Positions 1 to 13,100 of a stretch of 64,000 nt of DNA are shown here, in pieces. Under the pieces are notes generated by a model. It saw nothing but the letters and a program-made list of their open reading frames with translations. It was not told the DNA's origin and made no database searches. The first letter of the stretch is position 1, and each line of letters begins with the position of its first letter. The stretch is from Prorocentrum cordatum (taxonomy: Eukaryota; Sar; Dinophyceae; Prorocentrales; Prorocentraceae). The stretch lies in assembly GCA_963575745.1 (NCBI GenBank), contig CAUYUJ010014176.1, positions 354,029 through 418,028 on the forward strand, in the 5' to 3' direction. The position numbers were made by a program, and so were the translations under genes.

Positions 1-232
1 ACTGCCCCCGGATGCTGGCGGGTGTGGCCGTCCGCTACAGTGTCCCGGGGGAAGCGCGCGCCATGGCGGCGGCCGCGGACGCGGACGGCGCAGTGGCCGC
101 GGAGGGGGAGGCGGACAAGCGCCGCCGCTACCCAGAGCGGCGCGCTCCCTGGCCGCTGCTCCCGCTGGCCCACGAGACAGGGGGCCGCCTGGGTAAAACC
201 GCCTTGCGCCGCTCGCGCGGGACCGAGCCCAG

Positions 233-414
233 GCTCTCGGCGACGGGCCGGCCGCTGAGGCCGCCGCAGGCGCGCTGGCCCGCCGCTGGGGCGCGGTGCT
301 CAGCTGCGCGCCGCGCCGCGCGACAGCGCGGCAGCTGCGGAGCGCGCTCGGCCAGGAGCGCGCGCTTGCTGCCCGCGCCGCGCTGGCGGCCGAGCTGGCC
401 GGCTGGCGGCCCTG
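233..414 (+). CDS. Possible upstream (N-terminal) exon of the giant gene
   Basis: Frame 2 reads an Ala/Arg/Leu-rich helical stretch (LARRWGAVLSCAPRR, then RSALGQERALAARAALAAEL) and stays open to a GT donor at 415. It would end two bases into a codon, which matches the phase needed by the exon at 3978 (TG+G gives Trp). The sequence around the donor (CCCTG|GTG) is only weakly repeated at the acceptor (CCCTCAG|GCC). Bases 1-232 are also GC-rich and open in frame 3 (an Ala/Asp/Glu-rich stretch), but I could not join them in frame. The composition is so GC-rich that chance open frames are expected, hence modest confidence. Confidence 0.35.
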
Positions 415-1435
415 GTGACGCGGAGTCCTACCGGTCCGCGAAGATGCTCTTCTGGTTCGTGTCGGCGTTCGAAGAGTTCAGTGGTGGGGGCGTGCGCGTT
501 GCACAGACTCGTCGCTGCGTCAGGGAGAGGAGGGAGAGGAAGAGGAGGAGGAGGAGGAGGACCAGCACGAACCCAATACTCATCCACGATATTGCAAGGA
601 ATCCTTTCCGAAAGTGTCAGGGAAGAGCCCCATTGGAAGACAACCGTGTGAGTTTCCGGAACTGAGCCAGAGAACCATTCTTGGCAATTCAATTCCGCGA
701 AACAGATTCTGGATGATCTTGAAGCGTGCCAAATCATCATGTTTGGGATTTCAACGCCGGGAATCAACATGACTGTTGCGCCCTGACGTTCCGACATCGT
801 ACCCAAACACCGTTTTCACACGAGTGTGCGTGGCGCCAGTGCGAAAGACAGATTTTGATAAGGAGTCGGCTCCCATAGTCAAGTTGTTGCATTATTTGAT
901 GACAAATGTGCGCGGCGCTAAGAGGAGAGCCAGATTTTGAAAACCGCCTGCCCTCCATCCGTGAAGCTGTCGCAGTTTTTGAGATGAATGCAACCCGCCC
1001 CCCGTCCGCGAAGTCGTTGCACATTCGAAGCCTCGGGATCGGTAGTGGTGGAGAAATTTCAGGCGACAGGTCCGGCCCGCCTTTTTGATTGGCCTCGGAG
1101 CGCAACATGGAGGAGTGATTCGTAAGGAAAAGGAATGGAGGAACATGGGACGGGGGTGGTCACGATGGGGAGGAAGAAGGGGATGGGCGAGACGGGGAGG
1201 AGGGAGGGGGGAAGGGTACATGACGGCGGGACGAAGGCGGGGAGGAACTGGAGGAAGATAGTGAGAAGGTGGAGCTAGATTTGTCGGGGTCTGGTGGGTT
1301 CGGGTGGAGCCGCGCACATAGCCGTAATGCAGTCGCAGAGGGCGTTCAGGGGATCGCTCATTATCGTGCCCCTTCCTCCTCTTTTCCTCATCTTTTCTCC
1401 AAGGGTATGCGTTCCAACTATACATGCAGGACCAT
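415..1435. other. Non-coding stretch, GA-rich, no gene seen
   Basis: Probably intron between the possible first exon and the exon at 3978. It contains a GGA/GAGGAA-rich patch near 525-565 and another G-rich patch at 1110-1270. No coding block or RNA gene was recognised. Confidence 0.4.
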
Positions 1436-1825
<390 letters not shown>

Positions 1826-2038
1826 AGAAGAAGAGGAGGAGGAGGAAAAAGTACGGATGGGAGGAGGATGGGAATGGCGGTTTTGACCTCCAGTCCGATG
1901 GTGTTCATTTTTCGTGGATGTTTTTCCGCCATCGCTGATTATTCTTTCGATTTCTGAATTTTTTAAGTATGACAAGGCAGGATGATGAGCATGATGAGGT
2001 GGAGGATGACTTGAGGGATCAGGTGGGGAGGGAGAAAA

Positions 2039-2160
2039 ATGAGGAGGCGGAGGAGGAGGCCTGGAAGGAGGAAGAGGAGGAAGGATGAACAAAGTGATGA
2101 GGGGATCGGCGACGCAGTGGAGGAGGAGGAGGAGGAGGAGGAGGAGGAGGAGGAGGAGGG
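2039..2160. repeat. (GGA)n microsatellite
   Basis: GAGGAGGAG tract with a pure core near 2118-2158; a purine-only strand. Confidence 0.95.
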
Positions 2161-2584
2161 CTGGTATTTAGGAAGAGACCTGGCAGCAACGGAGGACCGG
2201 AGCCGCCGATGCCGACACGACGTCGACGACCGACGACGACGGCCAGCGACCGAAGACGACCGAGGGCGACCAACGCTGCCGACGCCGAGGTCACCCCCCG
2301 CCTCAAAAACCGAGCCTCGGACCTCTCCTGGGTCTCGGCATCGCTCGGACGTGTGCATGTTTTCTCGGCGGAGACTGTCGAGGAGCATTTTGGGCCTCCT
2401 CGCGAAAAAGCGCACACGCGAGAGATCGCACAACGCACGGAGAATGCACGTCCGAGCGACGCCGGGGGGTTGCGTCTGGCGGCCGGGATCAGCGAGGCGA
2501 GCCTCCTGACCTGGCGGCGACGACGGCCCCTATGTAACTGGCGACGACGGCTGGCGACGACGACGGCTGAGAGCGCCAGGCCAG

Positions 2585-2850
2585 GAATGCTCGAGTCTCG
2601 AGGTTCGCATTTCAAGTTTCGCCGTTCAAGTTTCGAGTTGCGAGGTTCGCGTCTCGAGGTTCGAGGTTCGAGTTTCGAATTTCGAGTTTCGAGGTTCGAG
2701 TTTCGCGGTTCGAGATTCGCGGTTCGCGGTTCGAGGTTCCAGGTTCGAGTCCCGTGGTTCGAGGTTCGAGATTCGAGGTTAGAGTCCCGAGGTTCGAGTT
2801 TCGAGGTTCGAGGTTCGAGTTCCGCGGTTCGAGTTTCGAGGTGTTCGGAC
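2585..2850. repeat. TTCGAGGTTCGAG minisatellite
   Basis: About 265 bases of imperfect tandem copies built from GTTCGAG and TTTCGAG steps of 6-7 bases. The spacing drifts, so it is a degenerate array and not a coding repeat. Confidence 0.9.
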
Positions 2851-3045
2851 GGTCTCGTTTGGTGTCGGCGATTCCCAGCCTCGGGAGGCTGTCTCCAGCC
2901 GCTGCGCCTCACCGAGAGCGTCGTAAAAGGGGTGTCCAGTTCGACCCGAACGGCCGTCCGAGCCCGCAGCTGTGCCCCGACAACCAAAAAGGGCAACGTC
3001 GGTGGCGATAGGCTCAAGGAAGATTGCGTCGGCCGCCAATCTCAG

Positions 3046-3222
3046 GCGATCGCAAACATGGATCAAGGGGGCGTGCATTAGCGACGGGTCCGGTTTCCAT
3101 GGGAGATCGCGGATCTCCGCCGCCGAACGAGGCGGCACCGGCTGCATTTTGGGCAGGGCACCTCCCCCGACCCACGGGTTTGGCGGCCGCGCACCAACGC
3201 TAATCCATGTTTGCGCGCCCTC
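3046..3222. mobile_element. Foldback (MITE-like) element, long form
   Basis: CGCAAACATGGAT at 3051-3063 is repeated inverted as ATCCATGTTTGCG at 3203-3215. A shorter relative with the same arms lies at 3864-3922. There is no coding capacity between the arms. Confidence 0.75.
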
Positions 3223-3417
3223 GACAATCGCCCATTCATCGCCGACAGGGGCCCGATAGAGTCCAGGTCGATCTTTCCTTAGCCAGTCACGCCTTCCCCT
3301 CACGCGTCCACGAGGGGGGTGAGGACGAGAGGGGGAGTAAGATCATGGCCAGGGCCATGGAATCTGCTAGATTTCATGGCCCCCTCTTTCTCCTTCTTTC
3401 ATTACGTTTCCTGGGCG

Positions 3418-3478
3418 CACCTGCGTCCAGCACCGATCCAAGAACTCTGTGCGGACCTCCAGAAGTTTAAGTTGATTC
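3418..3478 (+). mobile_element. Partial copy of MITE family A
   Basis: Carries the right-arm signature of family A, here GATCCAAGAACTCTGTGCGG followed by ACCTCCAGAAGTTTAAG. The left arm is not seen, so this is a truncated copy. Confidence 0.6.
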
Positions 3479-3489
3479 ACGCTTTTGAT

Positions 3490-3700
3490 CCAGGCCAGCG
3501 ACGAGCGACGACGATGCCGACGTCGGACGGCGCCCGACGACGTTGCCGACGACTATGATGAACGACCGACGACGACGCCGCCGACGACGAGCGTCGACGA
3601 CGCTGACAAGCGACGACGAGCGATCATGCTGGCGACGACCCGCGACGTTGAAGCGGCCGACGACGACGACGACGGCCGACGCTGCCGAACGAGTCGGCTA
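3490..3700. repeat. CGACGA-rich degenerate trinucleotide tract
   Basis: Runs of CGACGACGA interrupted by GATGCC, TGACAAG and similar. It reads as Arg/Asp/Thr-rich shadow frames and has no exon signature. Confidence 0.85.
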
Positions 3701-3863
3701 CGCGCAAGAGTAACCTTTCGCCGGAGTGACCTCTGGTGCGGGCCCGCAGAGGTCTCCCCAGCACTGGTCTGCACGTGTGGGTTGTCGGCGTTCCCGCGGC
3801 CCATTTGAGCCGCGCACTGCGGGTCATTCTTGCAGGGGATCGCTCTTGCGTGTATCAGGCGAT

Positions 3864-3922
3864 CGCAAACATGGATTTGGCGACCGCGCGCCAAATCCAC
3901 GGATCGCTAATCCATGTTTGCG
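3864..3922. mobile_element. Foldback (MITE-like) element, short form
   Basis: CGCAAACATGGAT (3864-3876) and ATCCATGTTTGCG (3910-3922) form arms. Inside, TTTGGCG...CGCCAAA (3876-3882, 3889-3895) forms a second palindrome. It ends about 55 bases upstream of the exon at 3978. Confidence 0.8.
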
Positions 3923-3977
3923 CGCGCCCGAGTGTAGACGAACGACGCACGAGCGGCTGAGCGACGACTGCCCTCAG

Positions 3978-4121
3978 GCCGCTGCCCTTTAGCTGCACAC
4001 CGGTCGGCCTGGCCGCCGCCGCGGACGCGGAGGTGCGGGCCGCGGCGCCGTCGGCGGGGCGGCGCGAAGTGGTGGTGCCCGTGGGGCTGCCGGACGAGGG
4101 CACTTTCGACTGGCTGGACCA
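3978..4121 (+). CDS. Giant gene, exon 1 of the supported chain
   Basis: The reading frame gives CTPVGLAAAADAEVRAAAPS, then VVVPVGLPDEGTFDWLDQ. The acceptor is CCCTCAG|GCC; the donor is CA|GTTCTCGCC. Splicing to 9773 completes a Gln codon (CA+G) and reads on as DQFLAKNPGY. The donor flank CCAGTTCTCGCCATGAAG closely resembles the acceptor flank CAGGTTCCTGGCCAAGAA. Unspliced, the frame would end at a TGA just after the donor. Confidence 0.7.
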
Positions 4122-7100
4122 GTTCTCGCCATGAAGACCAGGGGTCAGATTCGGTGGCAAATCATGGGAGCCTTGTACGCCCTCAACTTCCGTCGCTAGC
4201 GTCGGCTAGCGTCGATTAGCGGCAGGTAGTCGATGGGATAGCGCCGATTTAGCGTCGGTCAGCATCTATTTAGCGTCGACTAGCGTCGACCAGCGTCGAT
4301 TCGCAACAGCCTGCGTACAATATGGTATAGGAGGTTCCCATGAGTTGCCACAAAAGGTCAGAGGAGGAAAAGGTAGCCGTACCGCTACCCTTGCATTGTT
4401 TTCGCTTTTTTGGGCCTCCTGGAAGCCCCTCGGCGTCACCGGTGGATCCGCCTCGAACTTTTCTCATAATGCGCTCACGGAGAGGCCCGGGGAGTAGCGG
4501 TATTGGTACCTGTTGTGTTCCCCCAGAGCGGCAGCGATAGGGGGGGGGGCAGTTTTTCCGGAAGTGCTCCGACAGTCTTCGAGGTCAGGGGTGGCTTCCA
4601 TCAGCGCCTCGTCGAGAGCGCTCCGGGGGCGCCGGAAGCGTCCCGAGGGGCCGCTGGAAACCCGAGGTAGATGGCCCGAGGCAACAGGGAGCGGACGGTC
4701 TAGGGCAACGACAGGGGGGGTGGTATACTGTACCCCCCCCCCCCCCTGTCGTTGCCCTCCGTAATAGGCTCGGGGGGGGAACGGATCGACCCCGAGTCGC
4801 CCAGTCGTCGCCGGTAGGGGCCTGATGTCCCACCCCGCCCAGGAGCGCGCGGTTTCGCTGTGGACGGCCTGTCCGCGATCTATCGGCGATGCCTCTTCGA
4901 TCCCAGGGCGATGTTTCCCCTCCCGAGCCAGACTCGCCCGAGAGTTTCCTCTCACGTGAAGACCCTGACCTCCGACGTCTTGTAGCAGGAATCAGGGCAG
5001 GAGTGTCTCACTGTCTGTTCTGCCTCCGAGGACCGTCAAACAGCATGAGGGGGATACGTCCCCATTCCTCGGTTCGGCCACTTCTCGGGAAACCCTTTTT
5101 GGATTCATCAGGCCCCCCAAGCGTTTGGGCGGCGCGCCCCGCGAGTAAACGCATTCAATTTGTTTTTGACATACCCACCCCCAACGGAGGAAGTCGCCGC
5201 GGAGTGGTGGCCTGTTTGGATTGATGTTCGGACCCTCCCCCCGCCAGACAGACAATTTTGGGGAACCGTCTCCCGCGGTCAATGTTAGAAATCTACCCAC
5301 CCTGCCACGCCTGTCAGGCCAGCAAGCTCGCGGAATCCATGGCGCCTGGACGTGGCAGTTCTCGGGTGACACATCCGTAGGTGGGTCACCAGTGAGATCC
5401 GTTGATTTGAGCGTGTTATATCAAAAACTTGTTGCGTGAGATTGTGTCGCTTCATGCCGAGGACCAGGCTGCAGGACCGGACTGTAAGTGAAACAAGTGG
5501 TTTTCACCAACCAGTTTTCGGGTGACCCACCCGTCGTCCGCCTGTGGGTCACCCGTGGCCCCTCATCATTCGTAGTTGTCCAGGTCTCTGCTGCTGCCGC
5601 CGCCGGTGTGTACACTGGCAGTGTTGCACACAAGCATTGTGGTGTACGCAGGCAGATGTGCACGCAGGCCGCCTGGCGCATAGGGGCGGTATACGGTGCA
5701 GAAGCATTATGGTGCGCATAGGCGCAGTCGCGTACACTTTTGCTGCTGCAGCGGCTGTGGCGCACGCAGGCATCACAGGCACGGCGATTCGTGCTGTTTC
5801 TGGGGTGGCACGTGGCACCGTGCGTTGTCTTACAATGTATGGCCCCGTGTTAGCGCTCAGGATGCAAGTGGAACAAAGGAATGTTTCCTACTAGTTTTCG
5901 AGGGACAGGTGTCACCCCTGTGCTTTCCTACCATGTATGGCCCCGTGCGGACGCTCAGATTACACGCGAAACGTTTTGACGTTTCTGACACAGTTTTCGG
6001 GGAGACACGTATCCCCCCGTGTTACCCCACAATGTACGGCCCCAGGTTGACGCTTACAATAAGAGTGGGAAGTCTGGCTTTTCTAACACAGTGTTCGGGA
6101 TAACGGGTGTCACCCGTGTTTTTTGTACTCTGCGACCATATGTGGGCGCCCAAAGCTCAATTGGCACAACTGTTTTCACCACGCAGTTTTCGAGGTGACA
6201 CGTGTCACCCCAGTGCTTTTTTTCCATACGTATGACCCCACGATGACGCTCATATTGCAAGTCAGACGATTGGTTGGCCTCACACAATGTTCGGGTTGGC
6301 ATGTGCCACCCCTTTGCTTGCCCAAACTGTATACCCGCATAAGTTTTGGCAGCCAGAGTGCAAGTGAGCTCGCTGGTTTGTCTTACGCAGTTCTCGAGGT
6401 CATACGTGATGTATGACCCCGTGCCGATGTCCAGAATGCAGACCGGACCATGATTTCTCATTGACAGAATTTGCGGCGTTGTCATCATTCGTGGTGGTGG
6501 TCGTCGTCGTCGGCTGCGGCGGGCGCTCGCAGCTGTTTTCGGGGTGAACGCGGGAAAGCGCTTGCTCAAGCCACCCCGGTCCGTGCCGTGGAAGCGATGC
6601 CAGGGAATCGTTGGGGCCCGCTCCCGCCCGCCGCTTTGTCGGACCCTTGCATCTTTGCCCAGGGTGCGTTGGGAGTCCTTGTTGACGTTTTTTTTTTTGT
6701 TTTAGTTACCCGCCCCGTCGCGGACCGCCTCGTCCTGGGGGAATGTGCCCGAATCGACCGGCCATTGCCCACCCCAGGCCAGGAGGTTGGTTCGGGTGAT
6801 TTGCGAAAGCGCCCTTGTTGACCAACTGCCCCGGGGAAGAGTTTAGTGATGTATTATCATAGGGTTGGTTTATACTTGTGCGCTTTTTTTGTAGCGCCCG
6901 TTTCTCGCGACACGGGGTGTTGTTTCTTCCGATTACCCTTGTCAGCAAAACGACTCGGGATGAAAAGGCGGTCCTGGGGAAAAGGGTCCAAGACCAATAA
7001 CGAGATCGTCCAGCGAACGTCGACACGACACATCCAACTCGCGCCCGCACGGAACAACAAGGATTTCTTCTGCCTCCTCCTCCCCCTCCTCCTCCTCCTC

Positions 7101-10100
7101 CTCCTTCTCCTCCTCCTCCTCCTCCTCCTCCATGATCGCATCATCGCTTTTTACTTATCTTGTGCTGCATGTGTCCAGACACGTCTGAGTCCAGAGACCA
7201 CGGTCTCACCCATCTCTTCTGAGCTGGGCCCGGAAGCTGCCCGCAGCGGCGGTCCTGTCTTATCGTATCGTATCGTGTCGGGACTTCGGGGCCCGAGTTG
7301 GAAAAAACAGCAAGTCGGATCTCTGGGTTCTCGCTGTGAGGAGGTCAGTCGGCGGCCAGCGAGGGGTGGAAGTACGAAGGAGAAAGTTCTCAGAAGGCGG
7401 CGGGACTTCCCAGAAGCCCTCGCGCCTTCGGAGAGGTTTCTGTGGCTTTGGGGACGGCTTCGACAACTTCTCAGACGGCCGGGGGGCTTCCGAGCCTTCT
7501 GAGAAGGCCCGCCTCTTCGCACTTCGCCCCTGGGCTCGCCGCCGAGTCAGCGAGCGTCCGAGGGTCGTAGCTCCGGGGACAGGTCCAAAGGGGGGGATTC
7601 GTCCGCCATCGACCACCTGGGACTGGTTCTCGCTTCCTCGGTCGTCGTTCGTCGTGCTCGTCGTGCTCGTCGTGCTGGGGGCCTTATTTTTTTTCTCTGT
7701 TTGGGGCCTCCTGCGGGCTTCTCAGGCATTATTGGCCGTCTTGGTGCGGTTTTTTGGAGGCTCCCTTGGGACGCCTTGACGCTCTCTGGGCAGTCTTGGG
7801 GCTTCTGTGGCCGTCTTGGGCCTCGCAAGGGGTCCTCTTTGACCGTCTTGAGGCCTTGCTGGCGCTTCTTGGCCCGTCTTGGAGCCCCCCTCGACTGTTC
7901 TTGAGCCCTCTGAAGCTCTCCCAGAGCCACCGCGTGCAGAAGAGCCTGAAAAGCAAAGCGCGCCAGCGCGTGGACCCCAACCAGCAGGCTCTTGCACCCC
8001 CGATGTGCGAGTTGTGTGCCGACCATGGCCCCACTGCTGCCCTGCGTGGCCCCGCCGTCGCCACTCGTGGCCCCCTCGCTTCCCTCCGTGGCCCCATTGC
8101 TGCCCACGGTGGCCCCCTCGCTGCCCTTCATGGCCCCGCGTACGGCCTGCATGCCCCCCTGCTCGCTCCTACCCTCAGTGGCCCCGGTGCTGCCCTTCGT
8201 GGCCCCGCTGTTGCCCTCCGTGCCTTTCGCGGCCCCGTCGTTGCCCTCGTCGCCTCTCTCCTCGATGCCTCTCGTGGCCACGCTGTTCCAGCCCACATCG
8301 TTGACCTTCGTGGCCACGCGGTCGCTCTTTGTGGCCCCGTCGCCCATTGATGCCCTTCGTGGCCCCCTTTCAATTGAAGTGCCCCCCCCTGGTGCTCGTT
8401 TTTGTTTTTTCTGTTTTCGTTTTAGTATTATCAGGGAGAGTATTGCGTCGTCTCAGACTGCGCCCTGGGCTGCCCGTTTACAACAACAGCGGTTCCCGCC
8501 TAAGACCTTATGTAATTTAGTCAAAATCGCGCTCTCGCATGGGAAATCACCCCTCACTTTACTCAGAAATCGCGCTCTCGCCTAGGACTTCCTTGCAATG
8601 TCTAAGGCGCTGCGCTTTCGACGTTCAGGAATCGCGCTCTCGCCCGAGACCTCACATATTGCTCAGGACTCGTGCTCTCGCCTGAGGCGCTTTCACAACT
8701 TACGAAATTCGTTTCGATGCCCCGCCCGCTTGACCTGCCCGTGAGGGCCCGCCCGCCCGACCCGCCCGTAAGGGTCCGCCCGCCCAAACCGCCTGTTAGG
8801 GTCCCCCCCCCTTTTGCCTGCTTGGATGTCCGTCCGCTTCGATTGCCCGCCCGACCCGCCCGTTCGGGTCCGCCCCTCCGTCCCGCCCGTTGGGGCCGGC
8901 CCGCCCGTCAGGGTCCGCTTGCCAAGATCATTGCTCCTCTCTCGCCCCCCCTTCTGCTCATTCTCCGTAGCCCCCAATCCTGCTCCCTTCCTGTTGCTCA
9001 CTGCCGCTCTCGTTTCTTCCTCCTCCTCCTCCTCCTCCTTCCCTTGCTCTCTCTCTCTCTCTCTCTCCTCCTCCTCCTCCTCCTCCTCCTCCTCCTCCTC
9101 CTCCTCCTCGTCCTCCTCCTCCTCCTCCTCCTCCTCCTCGTTTCCTCCTCGTTCTCGTTTCCTCCTCCTCAGGCTCCTCCTCCGCCTCCTCCTCCTCCTT
9201 TTCCCTCCTCCTCCTCCTCCTTGTATGTTCAAGGCCGCGCCGAGTACACGCGGCAGGCAAGGACGGTTCTACAAGCTTACGCCACATCCGCCGACCCCTT
9301 TGCTCTTGTCCGTGGCCTTGCACCGAAGGGCTTCCGGCCTGTCCAGCGAGCGTGTGTGGGTGTCGGGTCAGAGTCTGCAGGGATGTTTCTTGGAATCCGG
9401 GGCGCTTTCGGGGAGCTCTTGGGGGCCTCTTGGGCCCTCCAGGGGCTCATCGAAGTCAGGGATCGAGGAAGGGGCCCGCGCCGATCCACAGCCTGCTCGG
9501 ACCTTCGAAAGTCCATGCCTAGCCTTATGATGTTCCAACCCATTTTTGCTTGGATGGCCAGAACAAATTTCGAGCACCAAGGGAATACCGAATCTGGAGG
9601 GTTTTCCAGTGTCGGGCCCTGGGGGGCGATGCTCGTTCGACACTTCACTGGCGTGTCGGACCGACACTGTTTCGTTTTTTTTTGTTGGGTGCTCGGAGTT
9701 ATTGGTGGGAGGCGGTCCTTGAGTACGATGGGACCAACATAAGCCTAGCCGATGTTTGCCTTCGGCTCTCAGGTTCCTGGCCAAGAACCCGGGCTACACG
9801 GAGATCAGCGATCGGGCCGTGCTCGAGTGGGCCAGGGAGAGTGGCCTCGTCCGCCCGGGGGGGGCGGCCAAGTGGTCCAGCAACGACAGGCGCGGGCCTC
9901 TTTTGCTCTGGGAGAGGCGGGTGGTGTAACGGGGGTGTCCGAGGATCGGTCGGTCCGGCTGCGTCGTACTCGGTCGCGCTCGCCCAGGCCTGTGCGGTCG
10001 GATGTCGTGTCGTTGTTGTGGTGTCGCTGCGCCCTTCCAGGCTGTTTGCGGTCTGTCGGTTTCGAGTTTGCCATCGGGTTTGGTCGGTATTCGGGTGCGC

Positions 10101-13100
10101 TGTCGCCGTGGGCGGCCTGAAGGAGAAGGGGGCCGTGCTTTGTTTTCTTCTGTTGTCCCTCTGGGGTGAAGGAGGAAGATGAGGGTTTTGGGAGGAGGAG
10201 GAGGAGGAGGACGGTTTTAGGAGGAGGAGGAGGAGGAGGAAGGCAGCCAGGCGTAATTTGCTGACTGTCTTTGGCCATTTTTTAGTGCCATTTCAGAACG
10301 CTTCGAGCAACCTTAAAAAGGAGGAGGAGAAGGTGGAGGAGAAGCAGGAGGAGGAGGATGTTGTGCTCATACTTTCTTTTTTCCTCTTGGGGGGCCGGGT
10401 TGGGGGGCTTCCAAATGGCTTCCCGATGGGCCTCGCGGCCACGTCCAGGACCCGCTTCTAAATCCTGGCAAGAGCACGCGCTGGTTTGGGCTTTGACTTC
10501 GAGGCTTGAATTCGAGCGAGGGGGAACCATCACAATAAGGACGCCAATGAAAGGACCAGGAGGAGGGGGAAGAGGAGAAGGAGGAGCAGGAAGAGGCGAA
10601 TGAAAGCCTTCTCCTCCCCTTCCTCCGCCTCCACCTTGCCCTCCTGGTCCTCCTCCTCAAGCCTCTCCTCCTGAAGCCTCTCCACGTTCTGGTCCTGGCA
10701 GCGACAGGCCAGACTCGAATTTTGGCCTCCCGCTCATGGACGACCGCAGCATCCAGAGGGTGATCACCACGCTTGCGCCGGTCCTCGACAGGAACTTCGT
10801 AGTCATGGAGGTGACGGAGGAGTAATACATTGCACTCTTTCCAAGATGGGCCGGTGTGATACGGGTGCGAATCCGAAGCAGGACCATCCGTGATTGCGCA
10901 GTGCCGTGAGCTGAAGGGAAGGGGTTCGGGCAAGGAACAGCACGACACACACAAACGCTCAACACACGTTCGAAGGTCCGCGCGGGTTTCTTGGGTCGGC
11001 GCTGCTCCACCCCAACCCCCTCGGCGTTGCCTTTGGCGCGCCCCCCCGGCGCGCTTCCCGCGCTGGGGGAAGCGTCCAGCGCCGACCCCAGAAATCCGCG
11101 CGGACCTCCGAAAGTTTGAGTTTGTGTTCTTGTTTCTTCGAGGTGAGGGACAATCTCTTGGCCGAGGGCAGGAAGACCGTTCTCGACAGGTTCGCAGGCT
11201 TCAAGAAGGTCGCCCAGGTTGTCGTCGGGGAGCCTCCAGAGGAGTTCAAGCAGGGTATCCAGAAGGCTATGCTGGCGGAGAAGACAGCAATCGAGAAGAG
11301 AAAAGTGCAAGCCAAGAAGGCGGAGGCGGCGAGGAAGAAGGCCGAGGAGGAGCGGAAAAAGAAGGCCGAAGAGGACAGGAAGAAGAGGCTCGAGGCCGCT
11401 AAGAAGAAGAAGGAGGGCGGGGACGAGAAGAAGGCAGACGAGGAGAAGAAGGAGGAGGAGGCAGTGGAGGAGGAGCCCAAGAAGGAGGAAGAGAAGGAGG
11501 AGGAGATCGTGGTCGAGCTGACGGATGAGGAGAAGAAACTCACTTTTCGGAAGAAGGCCTCGCCAGACCTGCAGCAGAAGGTCCTGACACTGGCCTATGC
11601 AAAGTTCACCCTTCCAGAGGCCGACGAGGGCTTCGACGATATCCAATACGCGTGGCAGTCCGAGTCCGAGTGCAAGGAGTACATGAAGAAGTGGGTCTTG
11701 GAGAGGAAGATGACCCAGCGCGTGGAGGAGCAGCAGCCTTCCGAGTCGTGCAGTGTTGTCCTCTCCCCCTTGCTCTGTCCTCTCTCCTCGCTCCTCTTCC
11801 TCTCTGCTCTCTGTACCCTGCCCTCGGCTCCACTCTCTACTCGGCCCCCCTCCCATGTCTGCTTCCCAGACCCCTGTCTCCTCTTTTCCACCCCGCCCCT
11901 CTTCTGTATCCCCTCCTCTTTTTTCTCTCCCGCTTTGTATGTATATCTATTCCTCGTTCTCTCGAACGAGTTGTGGATTCGAGTATATATATATATATAT
12001 ATATATATATTCTTGCATGTACAGAATATGCAATGCATGGGATGCCAGAGGGCGGGGTTGGACAAGAATCTCGAGACGAAGCCCGCCTTGGCTACGAATA
12101 GCGCCTCGGAGGCGGAAAGGAGGTTCACCCGTTTGCGGAAAGGGGGTCATCTAGTTAGCTAGAACTTGAGCGCGCGCGAAGCGCGCGCGATGGTTCTAGT
12201 ATATATATATATATATATATATATGCCCATTCACAGTTTTACGGTTTTTGTCTTGAGCGCGGGAGGAGTTGCAGCCGTCCGAGTGGTTCAAGGGCAAGTG
12301 GGCCGAGTGGCAGAAGATCCTCGGCTCGTGGAAGAAGAAGCACGGCGAGTGGAAGGCCCCAGGATGGCCCAGCTCGGCCCAACATGGCTCGACTCCGTGT
12401 TTCTGGCGTCCAGCACAGCCCAGGACGACACCAGCACCCCCGACCACGACGGGGGGGCGAAGGGGTGCCGCGGCTAGGGAGTGGGATTTTTGGCGGCCTC
12501 CGAAATCTCCCCCCCCCCCCCCCCGCTCTCCGTCTCTTCCCCTGTGCCAGGGATGCGCTCGGGTGCCGCCGTCGGGGTCGGGGATGGCACTTCGAGTCGT
12601 GGGTCCAGAAGTATCGGCAGGACGGCCGCTTTATCCGAATGTGGGCATCTGCAGTGGAGGCCCTGCTCGGGCCCTGGGGCCCTCACGCCAAGGCCGCCCG
12701 TCGCGAGGTCTACGCCAGAGTTCGGGTGGCGAGCTCCAGAGCTTCGCACGCGGAGAACGCAAGGCGTCGCAGACGTCGGGGAATCGCCATCAGAGGTTGC
12801 AAGTCGCTACAGGAGCGCCCAGTTTGGCCGAACATCAGTTCAGCACGTCCCTGAGAGGCCGTGCTGAGGCAGTTGAAGGACTGGATCAACGACGCGGACC
12901 CCAAGAGCAAGGCAACTGCGCTGGCCAAGAAGAAGGCGGAAGATGCCAAGAAGAAAAAGACTGCCGAGAAGAAGGCCTTACCGTAGCTCCTGCTTTTTCC
13001 TATTCATGTCTTCTCTTTCTTGTCTTACTTATCCTATCCTTCAGGACGGCGAGGAAAAGAGTGAGGAGAAAGAGCCCGAGCCGGAGGAGGAAGAGCGGAA

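Noticed and set aside
10736-10810. ATG at 10736 as the start of the giant gene
   Set aside because: The exon is open upstream to 10708 and joins in phase to exons 2 and 1, so the ATG is internal.
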